Origin: Symbiodinium natans | Taxonomy: Eukaryota > Sar > Dinophyceae > Suessiales > Symbiodiniaceae | Direction of reading: 5' to 3' | DNA: 64,000 nucleotides | Assembly: GCA_905221605.1 (NCBI GenBank) | Contig: CAJNDS010000290.1 | Span: forward strand, 81,001-145,000 | Shown: piece by piece, positions 38,251 to 47,947 of the stretch | Layout: the number at the start of each line of letters is the position of its first letter | How positions within the stretch are numbered: the first letter of the stretch is position 1 | Translations under genes and position numbers: made by a program | The notes under the pieces: model-generated | What the model saw: only the letters and a program-made list of their open reading frames with translations | Told to the model about the DNA's origin: nothing | Databases searched by the model: none

Positions 38251-38384
38251 GACCCGCCCATTTGCGGCTACTAAGGCCCCAGCACACCAAGCCCGATACT
38301 TGTAATTCCCTTTCTTGGGGTCCCCATTATTTCTTCAGTGTGTAGAAGCATCTTTGGGAAGGCTGAAATTTGAAGCTGCGCGCC

Positions 38385-38645
38385 CCGAAGCTCTAAAATC
38401 CAAACCCTATAACCCCTAAAGCCTACAAATCCAATAAACTCAAAAACGCTTATAAACTCTATAAATCCTAAGCGCTATACATCCGAAAAAAACCTATCAA
38501 CCCTACACCCTATCAATCCTAGAACCTTAACAAACACCAATTCTAAACAAGCACACATTTTGAGGATAACACCCCTAAACCCTAAACCCTCAACCCCAAA
38601 GCCTAAACCCTAAACCCCAAACCCCAAACCCGAAACCCTAAACCG
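38385..38645. repeat. Decayed then regular C-array
   Basis: CTATAAATCC, CCTATCAACCC-type decayed units to 38540, then CCCTAAA/CCCCAAA to 38645. Confidence 0.8.
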
Positions 38646-38711
38646 GATGCAGGTCGTAGCAATCGTGGCTGGCGTTGCCCAGGATCCTGACGAATCCTGT
38701 GCTCGGCTCAC

Positions 38712-38802
38712 CCGCGAGGGTGGCTAGTGCATCGGCGAAACGCCGAATCTTACGAGCCACGCTCTCGGGGTCTGCGCAAAGCAGCATCTTCAAACGCCGC
38801 CC
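38712..38802 (-). CDS. Minus-strand exon candidate, best of the gene
   Basis: On the minus strand between CTCGCGCCAG and the consensus-like donor GTGAGC: 30 codons, GRRLKMLLCADPESVARKIR then RFADALATLA, plus G. The frame remains open to 38643 (STGFVRILGNASHDCYDL), which may be a retained alternative. Helical, basic; family not recognised. Confidence 0.7.
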
Positions 38803-38834
38803 CTGGCGCGAGACGAGAGGGCACACAGCAAACC

Positions 38835-38928
38835 CCAAACCCTAAACCCTAAACCCCAAACCCCAAACCCTAAACCCTAAACCCCAAACCCTAAACCCCA
38901 AACCCTAAACCCTAAACCCTAAACCCAC
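38835..38928. repeat. C-array with CCCCAAA variant
   Basis: CCCTAAA and CCCCAAA alternate irregularly. On the transcript of the minus gene this reads as UUUAGGG/UUUGGGG. Confidence 0.93.
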
Positions 38929-38940
38929 CTCCGAGCTCTC

Positions 38941-38994
38941 GGTGGGGCGCTGCCGAGGCGGGACCGGACGCCGCAGTTCAAGTTCCAGCAAGGC
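38941..38994 (-). CDS. Minus-strand exon candidate
   Basis: On the minus strand ALLELELRRPVPPRQRPT in phase 0, after GGCTTCCCAGAG and before a GA donor (GAGAGC). The + strand frame of the same DNA is also open (TPQFKFQQGLWEALVSL), so strand is supported mainly by in-phase joining with 38712 and 39631. Confidence 0.5.
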
Positions 38995-39029
38995 CTCTGG
39001 GAAGCCCTTGTGAGCTTGTAGTACTGCAC

Positions 39030-39127
39030 GCTAGGGTTTCGGGTTTAGGGTTTAGGGTTTAGGGTTTGGGGTTTGGGGTTTAGGGTTCAGTGTTTAGGGT
39101 TTAGGATTTAGGGTTTAGGGTTTAGGG
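39030..39127. repeat. G-array
   Basis: TTTAGGG with TTTGGGG and TTTAGGA variants. Faces the C-array at 38835. Confidence 0.93.
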
Positions 39128-39600
39128 CTAAATTATTTGGGCTGGTATACCCTATAACCCCTGAAACAGGCCCTTTGTAGGGTTGATTATGGGGTTTCTA
39201 GCGCCTAATAGCCCATCCTGGTTGAGCTTAGTACTTAATGCTAGGGTTTAGGGTTTAGGGTATGGGGTTTGGGGTTTAGGGTTTAGGATTGGGGTTTAGG
39301 TTTCAGGGTTATAGAGTGTATAGGGTTTAGGGCTTACTACTTAATGCTTGTTAGGTAGGCCTTTTGCTTTTTTCCCCTTATTTGGGCATAAGAGTATTAT
39401 ATTTTGGAACAGTTGTTCAGGGTTCAGGGTTTAGGTGAGGGTTCAGGGTTTAAGCAACCCTATCCTCAGTCCTGGCATGAGCTGGGTAACCCTATTATTG
39501 GGCTCATGTGCCCTAGGCTTTTCCCTAGGCGATTATAATAAACCCATTCGTTTTTAATTTCGTCCCCAAGATTAGGCAGAGGCTTGGGGTTGGGGGGTTA
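39128..39600. other. Intron-like stretch
   Basis: Unique T-rich sequence with degenerate G-arrays at 39240-39330 and 39415-39450. No exon recognised. Confidence 0.6.
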
Positions 39601-39630
39601 AACCCTAAACCCTGAACCGGAATGCCGTAC

Positions 39631-39658
39631 TCGCATGTGCTGCAGCATTTCAGAGCAT
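39631..39658 (-). CDS. Minus-strand micro-exon candidate (28 nt)
   Basis: On the minus strand, A completes Pro with the CC left at 40423; then CSEMLQHMR to donor GTACGG. Acceptor AAACTCCAG. Confidence 0.5.
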
Positions 39659-39737
39659 CTGGAGTTTGGGAAACTTCTGGGAATGCTATGAGTTGCACAG
39701 TTTCGAGCTTCGCGAAAATGTGTTTAGGGTTTGGCTA

Positions 39738-39860
39738 CCTTAACCCAAGGGTTTAGGGTTTAGGGTTTAGGGTTTCGGGTTTAGGGTTTAGGGTTACCCT
39801 AAACCCTAAACCCTAAACCCTAAACCCTAAACCCTAACCCCCAAACCCTGAACCAGCTCT
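39738..39860. repeat. Adjacent G-array and C-array (inverted pair)
   Basis: G-array 39748-39794 meets C-array 39795-39855 with no spacer, giving a palindrome centred at about 39795 that would form a long telomere-repeat hairpin. Confidence 0.92.
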
Positions 39861-40310
39861 TGGGTTCAGGGTCGAGGATGTAGGGTTCTCGGGCTCTTCT
39901 GGGCGGAGGATTCCGTGCAGCAGACATTTGCAGAAAAGCGGCCCCCCTTTTTTTCAGGGTCTAGGGTTCAGGGTTCAGGGTTTCAAGTTCGGGGTGTGTG
40001 TGTTTTGGGTGTTTTTTCTGTTTTTTAAATTTAGGGTGTTTAGGGCCCCGAGGGCTTGCAGATCCTTCCACCCTTGCGCCTCTGAACTCTAAGCCCTTCG
40101 CCCTCCTACACTTGGCACTCAGAAGCCTCTAGCAAAACGGGTCTGTAGGCTTACTGGCTCAAAACCCAACTTTTCGGCTTTTGGGCTTCTTATAAGGTAG
40201 TCTTTCATTTCCTTGGGCTTTGGGACAGTAAGTAGGGTTTGTAGGGCTGATAAAGTTTGTAAGGTCTAGGGCTTCTGGAGCTAAGGGTTAACCCTAAACC
40301 CCGAACCCAA
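39861..40310. other. Intron-like stretch
   Basis: An island at 39881-39955 is open on + (VLGLFWAEDSVQQTFAEKRP) between degenerate G-array words; splice sites are unclear on either strand. The remainder is unique, T-rich. Confidence 0.4.
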
Positions 40311-40412
40311 AAACCTAAACCCTCAACCCTCAGCCCTAAACCCTAAACCCTAAACCCTAAACCCTAAACCCTAAACCCTAAACCCTAAACCCTAAACCCT
40401 AAACCCTAAACC
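40311..40412. repeat. C-array, about 12 perfect units
   Basis: CCCTAAA from 40336, ending CCCCAAA just before the minus exon's donor. Confidence 0.95.
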
Positions 40413-40422
40413 CCAAACAGAC

Positions 40423-40460
40423 GGACCTCCCTTCAACCAGGACCGCAAGTCGCTGGGGCC
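40423..40460 (-). CDS. Minus-strand exon candidate
   Basis: On the minus strand GPSDLRSWLKGG plus CC between CGTGGCCCAG and GTCTGT. The + strand is also open (TDGPPFNQDRKSLGPWATSH then TGA), but lacks an AG near its start. Confidence 0.55.
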
Positions 40461-40485
40461 CTGGGCCACGTCGCATTGAGAGCTC

Positions 40486-40577
40486 TCAGGGTTTAGGGTT
40501 CAGGGTTCAGGGTTTAGGGTTCAGGGTTTAGGGTTTAGGGTTCAGGGTTTAGGGTGTAGGGTTTAGGGTTTAGGGAA
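40486..40577. repeat. G-array with TTCAGGG variant
   Basis: Roughly half of about thirteen units read TTCAGGG. Inverted partner of the C-array at 40311 across the exon. Confidence 0.93.
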
Positions 40578-40597
40578 ATATTGTTCAGAAAAGGGAA

Positions 40598-40690
40598 GCA
40601 TATGTATGGTAATGTCCCCTTATTGGGTTGAAGAGGATCGTATCCAGGAATGTTTTTTTAGAGGGTTTTGGGGGCCATCCTAGAATATGG
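40598..40690. repeat. Diverged family H-like element
   Basis: AATGTCCCCTTATTGGG...AATGTTTTTTTAGAGGGTTTTGGGGGCCATCCTAG follows the family H order loosely. Confidence 0.45.
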
Positions 40691-41125
40691 TTCCAAAAAA
40701 GGGAATCATATGCATGTACATATAAAATCCAAAAGTTCGCTTTTGCAAGTAAGTCCCATAAGCCACCCTCTGTATTCAGGAGAACGCAGCCGACTTGCAA
40801 GTTTACCGAGCCTTGGGACGTCAGCGGTTGTGACCGTAAACCCTAAACCCTAAACCCTAAACCCTAAACCCTAAACCCTAAACCCTACACAATGAGACCA
40901 GTTAGGGCTTATCTCGGCTCCGAAGGAGCTTCCTCATGCCAAGCTAGGGTTTGGGGTTTAACATCGGGTCAGAATAGTTACCTCAAGAATATGCCCTTAT
41001 GGCCCCTTTATAATGGCAAAAGCACCTACACATTATCCAGACCCCAACGCGCAGTCGCTGCCTTTGGGGCGATCTAGTTTTGTGGTTCATCGAACATTCC
41101 GAACATCATAAGAACCCTTGACGTG

Positions 41126-41180
41126 CCCCTAAACCCTAAACCCTAAACCCTAAACCCTAAACCCTAAACCCTAAACCCCG
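41126..41180. repeat. C-array
   Basis: Seven perfect units; another, 40838-40888, lies 240 bp upstream. Confidence 0.93.
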
Positions 41181-41182
41181 GA

Positions 41183-41263
41183 GATGAACCTGTAGAACCA
41201 AAGGCCGACAGCATCGAGTGGATGACCGTGGCCCTTCGTCAAGAGCCACCCGTCCGCAGGGCA
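41183..41263. CDS. Coding island, strand undecided
   Basis: On + it reads DEPVEPKADSIEWMTVALRQ then EPPVRR before a GC site. On - it reads GHGHPLDA between TTGACGAAG and GTCGGC, which would fit the minus chain in phase 0. The + frame is longer and better composed; context favours minus. Confidence 0.45.
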
Positions 41264-41275
41264 TTTGTTGAGAGG

Positions 41276-41345
41276 GTTTGGGGTTTAGGGTTCAGGGTTC
41301 AGGGTTCAGGGTTTAGGGTTTAGGGTTTAGGGTTTAGGGTTTAGG
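41276..41345. repeat. G-array
   Basis: TTTAGGG with three TTCAGGG units. Confidence 0.93.
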
Positions 41346-41404
41346 GGCTTGAAGTCAAGGCAGTTGGAGGTTAAGGGTCTGGGCTCCCCTAAGACCCTGA
41401 AACC

Positions 41405-42086
41405 CTAAATCGAGTGCGCATTTATGTACATCCAGTCGTCGCCTAGGCCTTTTGCTCGCGTCTTGTCCCTGCCCGAAAAGGCTTATCACCCTGCACCCAG
41501 ACGAAGTGACTTACAAGGTATAGCGGGCTTGGGGCTTCCGGGCGCTATGCTGACCATGCTGGCTTTCTGGTTCCAACTTCACGTAATTTCGGGCAAGTCT
41601 AGGGCTTGTGGCAACATCCATTACGAGCTACGCCAACTTCTGCAGTACGCATTGCTCGCAGTGGGCCCACGCGCCTGCCGCAATCGCGGCATCCAGCCCA
41701 GAATCAAGCACAGGACCATTGATGACCCCTAAACCCCAAACCCTCTAAACCTTGGTTGATTTGAGAACTATACCTTCAGTGGTTTTGAACTTACGGTTCA
41801 GGAAGCGTGTTGGGCAGTGTTGGTCTCATGTAAGCCGACACCTTACTGTAAACTCTTGGGCCGAATTTGCCAAGCCTCGCAAACCTTGTAAACGCGAAAC
41901 TCTAGCCCTAAAGCCTGAACCCTACCTGAAGGCTCCAATGCAGTTTCGTTTTGGATCAGTTATAGGGGATTTGATTCTAGTATACTGCCCCAAAACCCTA
42001 AACCCTATCAACCCCAAACCCTATACCCTAAGCCCTAAACCCGCCCCAAAAGGGTACTGCATAAACATAGGAGCCTCTGAGTAAAC
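41405..42086. other. Intron-like stretch
   Basis: A 102-codon + frame (41424) and a 110-codon + frame (41752) cross it without splice-like limits or motifs. Decayed C-arrays at 41727-41750 and 41995-42040. Confidence 0.35.
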
Positions 42087-42119
42087 CGTTTCAGGCGGCA
42101 GGCAGTGCAGCACCTCCTC
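42087..42119 (-). CDS. Minus-strand exon candidate
   Basis: On the minus strand EEVLHCLPPET in phase 0 between GCTGCGCCAG and GTTTAC. Confidence 0.5.
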
Positions 42120-42159
42120 CTGGCGCAGCATGAGGCTCTTCCTGGTCATGGGTTTTGTG

Positions 42160-42260
42160 TAAGAGGGGGGGGGGGGGGGGGGGAGGGTGTTAGGGTTTAG
42201 GGTTTAGGGTTTATGGTTTAGGGTTTCGGGTTTAGTTAGGGTTGGGGGGGAGGGGTGGGT
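42160..42260. repeat. Poly-G run and G-array
   Basis: About 18 G at 42166-42183, then TTTAGGG units to 42235. Confidence 0.93.
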
Positions 42261-42381
42261 GATGGACCAGGGACGTTCAATCCACGTGACTCAAATGGCC
42301 GCCATAGCAGTTTGCAACTTCGGGAAGAGACGGCAACCGAAAACCCTCATGTGACCACCTGAACAAGGAGCACACATATTA

Positions 42382-42508
42382 ACTACCCAAAGATCCCTAT
42401 ACCGCTCAATCAAGGAATATCCCTCAGTTTACGTAGGGATCCTTAGTATTAGCTTAATATGATTTTAGCCACATTCCCAGTAAAGGGGTATTGAGCTCTT
42501 TGGGTACT
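42382..42508. repeat. Family D element, diverged copy
   Basis: CTACCCAAAGATCCCTATACC at left and GGGGTATTGAGCTCTTTGGGTA at right. Confidence 0.8.
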
Positions 42509-42571
42509 TCAGGTTTCGGCTCAATGGCCCCGAACATGCGTTGCCTTAGAGGGGTTTAACACCTTAGAACG

Positions 42572-42628
42572 TAGGGGTTTAGGGTTTAGGGTTTAGGGTT
42601 TAGGGTTTAGGGTTTAGGGTTTAGGGTG
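42572..42628. repeat. G-array
   Basis: Eight perfect units, followed by an island (42630-42730) open on + (RRLTGRVEVATTRGKAGAES). On - the island has CCTCTCGTAG and GTGAGC around ATSTLP. Confidence 0.93.
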
Positions 42629-42827
42629 GGCTGGAGCTTCGGAAAAGCTGCGCCCTCGCCGGCTCACCGGCAGGGTTGAGGTTGCGACTACGAGAGGCAA
42701 AGCCGGAGCGGAGTCATCAAGCATTGACTCCCTAAACCCTAAACCCTAAACCCTAAACCCTGAAACCTGCAGCCCAACAGAAAGCCAGCGGATAGTCGCA
42801 TGAGCAACTCATCCCGCAGCAAGCTAC

Positions 42828-42915
42828 GCGGGCGGCACAAGAATACGAACGCGCCCCAGGCTTTCCTTCAACGCCTGCGAGCTGGTCCGGGTGTGTCTTG
42901 GCCGCGCCGTATTTC
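42828..42915 (-). CDS. Minus-strand exon candidate, well supported
   Basis: On the minus strand 29 codons, KYGAAKTHPDQLAGVEGKPG then ARSYSCAAR, between TAGACGCCAG and GTAGCT. G completes Glu with the GA left at 43651. Good composition; family not recognised. Confidence 0.65.
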
Positions 42916-43650
42916 CTGGCGTCTACGTCTATGTGTCAGGGTAGGTTTCGGGTTTTTTTTATGTGATGATGTCCGGTTGCTCAAGTATTGAGCCTTCAGG
43001 GTCTCTAGCCCCGGAACCCTAAACCCTAAACCCATGTTCTACCTGCCCCGCCCCCCACCCGCCTGAAAGTGGAAGCTGATTGTGTTCCTCTTCAAATGGT
43101 CCACGGGTTTGACATGCGGTTCATAGGGAGGAGTTATATAGAAAAGGGGATTTAAGCACAGGCCGGGATTTAAGGGAGCTTGAGAAATCCAGCTCAGAAG
43201 AAGTCGGAGCCTTGCAGAGATGGGGCTTGGGGTTTGCAGGGTTTTGGAGCTTGGCTTTGAGGATTTCAGGCTCTAACTTGCTTCAAAACAAACCCCAACT
43301 CCTTGGCAAAACATGCCGGATTTCGTGAACCACTGGACTTTTTAAAGAAGGTCCCACTCTGGACCGGCAAACAGTCGGTCCTGAATAGCCCGGCGAACAT
43401 GACTTTAAACCTTTAATCAGACATCAGGAGCATGCCCTGCGAAACCCTGAACAATTTGGGGTCTCCTCGCCCTCGCGTATGCTACATTGTCCCACCAACA
43501 CCGTAGTATAGTTTGGGGGGGTGGCAAAAAGCCCTTTTCAGGAGTTTCGTCGTCTGGGTTCAAGAAAAAATGTGTTTAGGGTCTCCCCTAAACCCTAAAC
43601 CCTGAACCCTAAACCCTAAACCGGTTTAGGGCCTCCACTTCCTTGAGGAC
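42916..43650. other. Intron-like stretch
   Basis: Mostly unique sequence, short C-arrays at 43015-43032 and 43588-43622. No family element recognised in 700 bp, unusual for this window. Confidence 0.5.
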
Positions 43651-43686
43651 TCGCCGCTGATGGAGAAGCCCAAGGGGACGGCGCCA
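43651..43686 (-). CDS. Minus-strand exon candidate
   Basis: On the minus strand one base, GAVPLGFSISG and GA between AAGTGCATGCAG and GTCCTC. The + strand is also open (DSPLMEKPKGTAPLHALRLN before GTTAGG); the minus reading is preferred because it continues in phase into KYGAAK. Confidence 0.5.
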
Positions 43687-44082
43687 CTGCATGCACTTCG
43701 GCTCAATCCGGTTAGGGTTCAGGGTTTAGGGTTTAGGGTTTAGGGTCTGCGACCACCACTAGAAACCTACTATTCGCTTAAGAAAACGCACCACAAAATG
43801 AAAGACAAGAATCCCTATATTACCCTTGTAAGGAAGAATACTAGTTACTAGAAACTCTGTTTCGGAACTGATCACTCAAGATGAACCTTCAACAAGCCGG
43901 GGTCCCAGAAAGCTTGGCTTCTCGGTACATCTCAAGCTGCGGAGCAACGTGCTTGGAACCTCATTAGGGTTTAGGGTTTAGGGTTTAGGGTTTAGGGTTT
44001 AGGGTTTAGGGGGGGGTTCTTAAGCAAGCAATATCTCATAGGGGTTCCTAGGCATGTCATAGCCTTGGCAGCCACAGCCAAG

Positions 44083-44139
44083 TCTTCACTGAACGCTCAG
44101 AAACGGCAGCTTAGGGCTGAACTTGGGGACCAGCTTTCA
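44083..44139. CDS. Coding island, strand undecided
   Basis: On +: SSLNAQKRQLRAELGDQLS between CACAGCCAAG and GTGAGA. On -: 44090-44116 reads PKLPFLSV plus CA between CAAGTTCAG and GTGAAG, in phase with 43651. Both are plausible. Confidence 0.45.
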
Positions 44140-44240
44140 GTGAGATCCTGTCAGGGTTTAGGGTTTAGGGTTTAGGGTTTAGGGTTTAGGGTTTAGGGTT
44201 TAAATTTAGGGTTTAGGGTGGCTTTCAGTGAGGTCCCGTC
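44132..44240. repeat. G-array flanked by 20-bp direct repeat
   Basis: GCTTTCAGTGAGATCCTGTC (from 44133) and GCTTTCAGTGAGGTCCCGTC (from 44221) enclose about nine TTTAGGG units; 18 of 20 bases agree. Confidence 0.88.
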
Positions 44241-44394
44241 CCCTACACGACTATGGTCACCATAGTCCCAATTAATTACGATATACTGATGTTGGGATGT
44301 TCCCCTAAGGGTTTTGTGGGCTTCGGATCCCCAAACCCTTGTGCCAACAAAAGCTGCAGCTATGAATCTACATGCCCAAATCATTCGAGTCGCG

Positions 44395-44658
44395 GCCCCA
44401 AACCCTAAATCCGAAACCCTAAGCCCTAAATCCTAAACCCTAAATCCTAAACCCTAAATCCTCAGCCCTAAATCCTAAACCCTAAATCCTAAACCCTAAA
44501 TCCTAAACCCTAAATCCTAAACCCTAAATCCTAAACCCTAAATTCTAAACCCTAAATCCTAAACCCTAAATCCTAAACCCTAAACCCTAAACCCTAAATC
44601 CTAAACCCTAAACCCTAAACCCTAAATCCTAAACCCTAAACCCTAAACCCTAAATCCT
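44395..44658. repeat. C-array with 14-bp higher-order repeat
   Basis: CCCTAAATCCTAAA dimers are repeated about ten times, then CCCTAAA triplets alternate with TCCTAAA. A clear higher-order structure produced by unequal exchange or slippage. Confidence 0.95.
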
Positions 44659-44659
44659 A

Positions 44660-45045
44660 AGCTATCTCGGAAGCCGAGGTGTCGTCGTCCAAGCGGAATA
44701 TCTTGGCAGCCCTGGATGCGTGCGTCCCCGATGAAGGCGGCGGATTTCGGGTTTAGGGTGTAGGGTTTAGGGTCTGTTTTTTTTTGGTCAATTTAAGGCC
44801 ACAACCCCCTAAGCCCTACGTTAGGAACACAAACCTCCTAGGTTTTTTTGTAGGTTACCTGGGAATCCGATACCTCCCATCCCTAAACCCGAAGCCCTAA
44901 GCCCTAAACCCTAAGCCCTAAACCCTAAACCCTAAACCCTACACCTCCCGTCTTAACGTCTGCTGCTGCCCATTTCCCAGAGGCAGGCGCGAAGGCAAGC
45001 CCTACGAGCTGAGTCTGCTCCATGAGCAAGGCCGGATCTGGGTTT
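44660..45045. other. Two coding-like islands, strand undecided
   Basis: 44660-44755 reads VSSSKRNILAALDACVPDEG on + and AAKIFRLDDDTS on - (after ACGCATCCAG). 44981-45023 reads GRREGKPYELSLLH on + (after CATTTCCCAG) and TQLVGLAFAPASGKW on - (after CATGGAGCAG). C-array 44880-44945 lies between them, G-array 45040-45075 after. Confidence 0.4.
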
Positions 45046-45185
45046 AGGGTTTAGGGTTTAGGGTTTAGGCTTTAGGGTCTGTAGGGTTTGTAGTCTGAGT
45101 CCGAGAGTAGTTGGAGCGCGGCGCGTATCTCGCCGCGTGGTTTCCTTCGGTTTCTTGGGTGGGGTGGGTGGGGGGAGAATTCCGC

Positions 45186-45242
45186 CCCCCCCCCCCCCCC
45201 CCCCCCCCTATATGCAGCTTCCGCCCCCCCACCCCCCCCCCT
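45186..45242. repeat. Two poly-C runs
   Basis: About 24 C at 45186-45208 and CCCCCCCACCCCCCCCC at 45225; they give spurious Pro-rich frames. Confidence 0.93.
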
Positions 45243-46823
45243 ATTGCAGCTTGCCACCATGTCCTCAGTCTTTTAGTGCTCCAGTTTGCAGGGTTTGGGG
45301 TTTGGAGTTTGGGCTTGATGTTGGGCTTCGGGGTTATAGGCCTCTGGCAACTCTGCAGATGCTAAGGCTACACCCAGAACCCTGACTTAAACCGTAGCCC
45401 TCCGACTTGCTAAACCCTAAACTACGGAATCCCGAAGCCGCCATGTTGGTGTTGAGGTCTCTGGGTTTGAGGTTCAGGGTTGAGGTTTTCCCAAAACCTG
45501 ATTCCGGAAATCCTACTGCCCCAGAATCCTCAAGCAACCTTTCCTCTAAAGCCCTACACCTTAAAACATCCCTGAGCCCCTAAACTCTAAACCCCTGAAA
45601 GCCCTAAAATCCTTGAAAACGGAAAGTAGTTTAGGCATTTCAGAACTCTTTGAAAGGAGTGAATTCCCTAGGCGAAAACACTAAAATACGTGTTTCCCCC
45701 TTAGAGTGCCGTTCAGAACCCGCTCCCACCTCTCAGGACGCCGAGTACCTTGTAAATAGCACCATTTTTAGCAAATTCCAGCCATCTTAATTTTCAATCT
45801 CTGCACGAAAACGCACGGCGAGATGTGCGCCGCGCACCTAGTTTCATGGGCCCTGAACATGGTTCCTAACCTTCTTTAAAGGGTTCTGATGTATGTGCCC
45901 TTAATTTGTATAGGGTTTATCAGGGGTATATGAGGGGTACTTTTTTGAGTGCCCATAACTTCCCTTACATGTAGGGTTTATAGGGTTCAGAGGGTTTAGA
46001 GGGTTTGCGGCTTTTGTGTTGGGTTTGCAGGGTTTTGGCGGGGGGTTTATAGGGTTTGCAGGGTTTTGAGGGTTCATACGGGTTTGATAGGTTTTATAGC
46101 GTGTGGGGTTTGTACCGCTCGATATCTTCCAACCTGTCCGTGGTTGATCTGGAACAACAGGGGGCTCGGGTTGACGGGTTGTATTCCAAACGGGTTCGGG
46201 GTTTAGGGTTCGGGGTTTGTTTTTTTTTATACCTCAAGATCCAAGCAAATAGGCCCCAAACCCAAGCCCTAAACCCAGATGCGGCAGGGTCGTCAGGTTC
46301 AGACCCAGTATCCTGCGGAAATGATTTGAGAAGCCACTACATTCTTATTGTAGTTTCTATACCGGCCCTAAAGATGCTATATAGGAAGCCCATACTATGG
46401 ACCCAGAGGGCTCCATCTGAACAATGAACCCTGGCCTGAACGCCTACCTACTGGCTCTGAAGAGGGATGAGGGACTTAGGCGCCTTGTATACCCCTATAC
46501 ACCCAAAGGGTCCTAGGTACCTATATGAGAGACACGTACCCAAACCATAATAGAATTCCTGCTATAGAAACCCTACTTTCGGCTATGTAGGTACTTAGGA
46601 TCCTTTGGGATATACCCTTTCAAGGGTTCTATAGGGCACCACCGAATTCCCTCATTCCCTCCTAAGACTACGATTTGCTTCGGAACCCCGAAAGAATGAA
46701 AGATACTCACCAGGACCTTGCAAGTATAAGGGAAGAAGCTTCTCATTTGTTTCGGGGTTCTTAAGCAAAGAGTAGAAGAACCAGCAGCCTAAGCCCCCAA
46801 AAGCCTGAACCTCTCCGACGGAG
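45243..46823. other. Large stretch without recognised exon
   Basis: 1.6 kb. Degenerate G-like words at 45290-45330 and 45970-46060, decayed C-words at 45545-45600. The 123-codon + frame at 46056 partly translates GGGTTT repeats. It separates the minus-strand chain from the plus-strand gene and may hold the intergenic region of two divergent genes. Confidence 0.45.
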
Positions 46824-46871
46824 CGCCTCCGCCAGATTGCAGCGCAAATCCTTGGCTCTTTCTCACCGAAG
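46824..46871 (+). CDS. Exon candidate, upstream part of channel gene?
   Basis: RLRQIAAQILGSFSPK in phase 0 between CCGACGGAG and a GC donor (GCACCT). Joins in phase to 47474. Membership in the channel gene is inferred from strand and phase. Confidence 0.5.
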
Positions 46872-46879
46872 GCACCTCG

Positions 46880-46980
46880 GTTTAGGGTTTGTTTAGGGTT
46901 TAGGGTTTAGGGTCTTATAGGGTTTAGGGTTTAGGGTTTAGGGTCTTATAGGGTTTAGGGTTTAGGGTTTAGGGTTGAGG
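46880..46980. repeat. G-array with tandem 36-bp unit
   Basis: GGTCTTATAGGGTTTAGGG blocks repeated twice, each with three TTTAGGG units. Confidence 0.92.
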
Positions 46981-47235
46981 GGGGGATGATACTCGCTGGT
47001 TCATGAGCAGGGAAAGGGAGGAGTTCGATACTTGGTAGAATCCCTTCAGGGTATCTATCGGGGGATATGAAGGTATCTGATTCCGTCATTTCCTACTTAT
47101 TACCCAATCTTCAGTCTACTTATAACATACTTAGATGACCTACACCAAAAAACCCTAAGCTCACCCCAGCTATCGTTCCGGTTGAAATGTAACCCATCTT
47201 GTTGTACATTCCTTATCCTCCCTCCTCCTATCCCC

Positions 47236-47248
47236 CCCCCCCCCCCCA
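47236..47248. repeat. Poly-C run
   Basis: About 16 C at 47234-47249, followed by A-rich sequence. Confidence 0.9.
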
Positions 47249-47473
47249 CGAAAAAAAACAGCAAAAAACTGAGAAACAATGTAATGTCGACGTGCAATCC
47301 CGATGGTAAACTCCACTTCTTCATCCTCCGAGCCTGCCTTTGGGATGTGCGATTAAGGGTTCAGGGTCGGGCATTCAGGGTGTGGGCTGAAGGCTTAGGG
47401 CTTTCCCTCAGCCCTAAACCCTCCGAAACCCGAACCCTAAACCCTGAACCCCTGTGCAAAAAAGGGCTTCAAG

Positions 47474-47513
47474 GACAGCAGGGCGAAACCCTCTCTGGAG
47501 CCCCTCAGAGCAT
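47474..47513 (+). CDS. Exon candidate
   Basis: DSRAKPSLEPLRA plus T between GGGCTTCAAG and GTAGGC; T completes Cys with the GT that opens the next candidate. Confidence 0.5.
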
Positions 47514-47534
47514 GTAGGCTTATGGCATTGCGGC

Positions 47535-47580
47535 TCCCAAAGAGCCCAATACCAAATTGGGCATTCTGGGTCGGGCAATT
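47535..47580. repeat. Family D fragment
   Basis: CTCCCAAAGAGCCCAATACC followed directly by AATTGGGCATTCTGGG; centre deleted. A poly-G run (47597-47616) follows. Confidence 0.7.
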
Positions 47581-47643
47581 AGAGCTGGTATTCTTCGGGG
47601 GGGGGGGGGGGGGGGGTCCCTGCGAATATCTGTGAACCTGAGC

Positions 47644-47725
47644 CCTAAACCATAAGCCCTAAACCCTAAACCCTAAACCCTAAACCCTAAACCCTAAACC
47701 CTAAACCCTAAACCCTAAACCCTAA
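47644..47725. repeat. C-array, 10 units
   Basis: Perfect CCCTAAA from 47658. Confidence 0.95.
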
Positions 47726-47772
47726 CCCGAAAGCCTCATGCCTTTATAACGCCCTCCCTCCGCCTTCTGGAG

Positions 47773-47823
47773 GTGAGAAAGAGGCGCAGGTTATGGACCA
47801 AATGCAGAAGCAGCGACTCGCCT
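47773..47823 (+). CDS. Exon candidate, helical
   Basis: GT, then EKEAQVMDQMQKQRLA and T, between CCTTCTGGAG and a GA donor (GAAGGC). Confidence 0.5.
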
Positions 47824-47947
47824 GAAGGCACTCGCACGCCGGCACGCCGGGTTTAGGGTTTAGGGTTTAGGGCTTAGGGTTTTGGGCGCTGCCTCGGAAG
47901 GGAGACTGAGAGAAAAAGGAGCGTGAGGCGGTCGGCCAAGTAGACAC

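Noticed and set aside
37765-38261. 149-codon minus frame (37812-38261)
   Set aside because: Overlaps an equally open plus frame, has no domain signs and no fit with neighbouring exons.
45072-45385. Proline-rich frames on both strands
   Set aside because: Produced by two poly-C runs.
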